Source: Vitis vinifera
Taxonomy: Eukaryota; Streptophyta; Magnoliopsida; Vitales; Vitaceae
Reading direction: 5' to 3'
NCBI RefSeq assembly: GCF_030704535.1
Contig: NC_081811.1
Location: 1,313,501 to 1,377,500, forward strand
DNA length: 64,000 nt
In this document: piece by piece, positions 63,451 to 64,000 of the stretch
Position numbering within the stretch: the stretch's first letter is position 1
How the letters are laid out: every line of letters starts with the position of its first letter
Notes under the pieces: generated by a model
Database searches by the model: none
What the model saw: only the letters and a program-made list of their open reading frames with translations
Told to the model about the DNA's origin: nothing
Position numbers and translations under genes: made by a program

Positions 63451-64000
63451 CTAAACAGAGGAAGGAAAAGAAAATTAGAACAATGAAAAATAAATCAAAT
63501 CTATATGGAAAATAATAAAAAGCAATAACAGATTAGATTTGTTGTTTCATATCAGAGACATAATTTTTTTTTAAAAAAAAAAAAAGGAAAAGGAAAAAGA
63601 ATTATATATAGGAAATTTTGCATTAGATGCTAATTAGCTTTCAAAAAAACCCAAATATGATGCCAGTTTCAAAAGTAAAAGGAAAAAGGGGTGTAGGTGT
63701 GCATGCATCAAAGAAATGAGAGCTTATTGGAAAGAAAACAAAGTAAAATTTTAAATCTATGAATTCTCATTATTTACAGGCCAAAAGATAATCACTTAGT
63801 AGTGCCTAGCAATGGTATTAGCCAGATTGTCCTTCTTTTCCTCCAGTTTCATAGCAACCAAACATAGCATAATAGAAAACGACAAAAGAAAGCTAGACGT
63901 CAGAGCTTAGATAAGGACCAAGAATCATTGAAACCAATCTTGAAAAACGCATTAGGTACTTCACATGGTTAAAGCTCAACAGAAAGACGAAACAGACAAC
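63451..64000. other. Right-edge DNA without a recognised exon
   Basis: AT-rich sequence, probably an intron of the minus-strand gene. CATAGCAACCAAACATAG near 63850 looks like one end of a MITE. Its partner end is not clear. Confidence 0.35.

Overview
This is about 64 kb of nuclear DNA from a flowering plant, most likely a woody eudicot. The protein matches are typically eudicot. Introns are long and AT-rich, and several carry L1-type LINE fragments and small inverted-repeat elements. The overall look suggests grapevine or a relative, but I cannot prove the species without a search. No prokaryotic, organellar or viral gene system is visible.

Layout, left to right. (1) 1-2562: upstream DNA and promoter. 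(2) 2563-6993 (+): a six-exon Raf-like protein kinase of the MRK1/STY13 type. (3) 10017-18043 (+): a seven-exon homocysteine S-methyltransferase (HMT2-like), with LINE insertions in introns 5 and 6. (4) 19394-21957 (-): a two-exon gene for a 173-residue hydrophilic protein I do not recognise. It converges on HMT2, and its intron holds a nested tandem duplication. (5) About 22.4-28.55 kb (+): the BUD32/TP53RK kinase of the KEOPS complex, apparently with a 4 kb intron in its 5' leader. It shares a short divergent promoter region with gene 4. (6) 31796-32293 (+): intronless STN1, a telomere CST-complex subunit, with a palindromic E2F-like site just upstream. (7) 38950-42046 (+): a ten-exon CVP2/CVL1-type inositol polyphosphate 5-phosphatase containing one non-canonical GC-AG intron. 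(8) 42-61.3 kb: gene-poor DNA with microsatellites, tandem duplications, MITEs (one nested in another) and two degenerate LINEs. One of these LINEs is an internally deleted copy with a perfect 19-bp target-site duplication. (9) 61933-63450 (-): the last two recognisable exons of a gene that probably continues past the right edge.

The genes do not form a pathway; this is ordinary plant gene order. The most informative features are the transposon histories readable from target-site duplications: an empty versus filled site inside a tandem repeat, a nested MITE, and a deletion-derivative LINE. A few gene-structure oddities also stand out. I found no convincing previously undescribed biological system.
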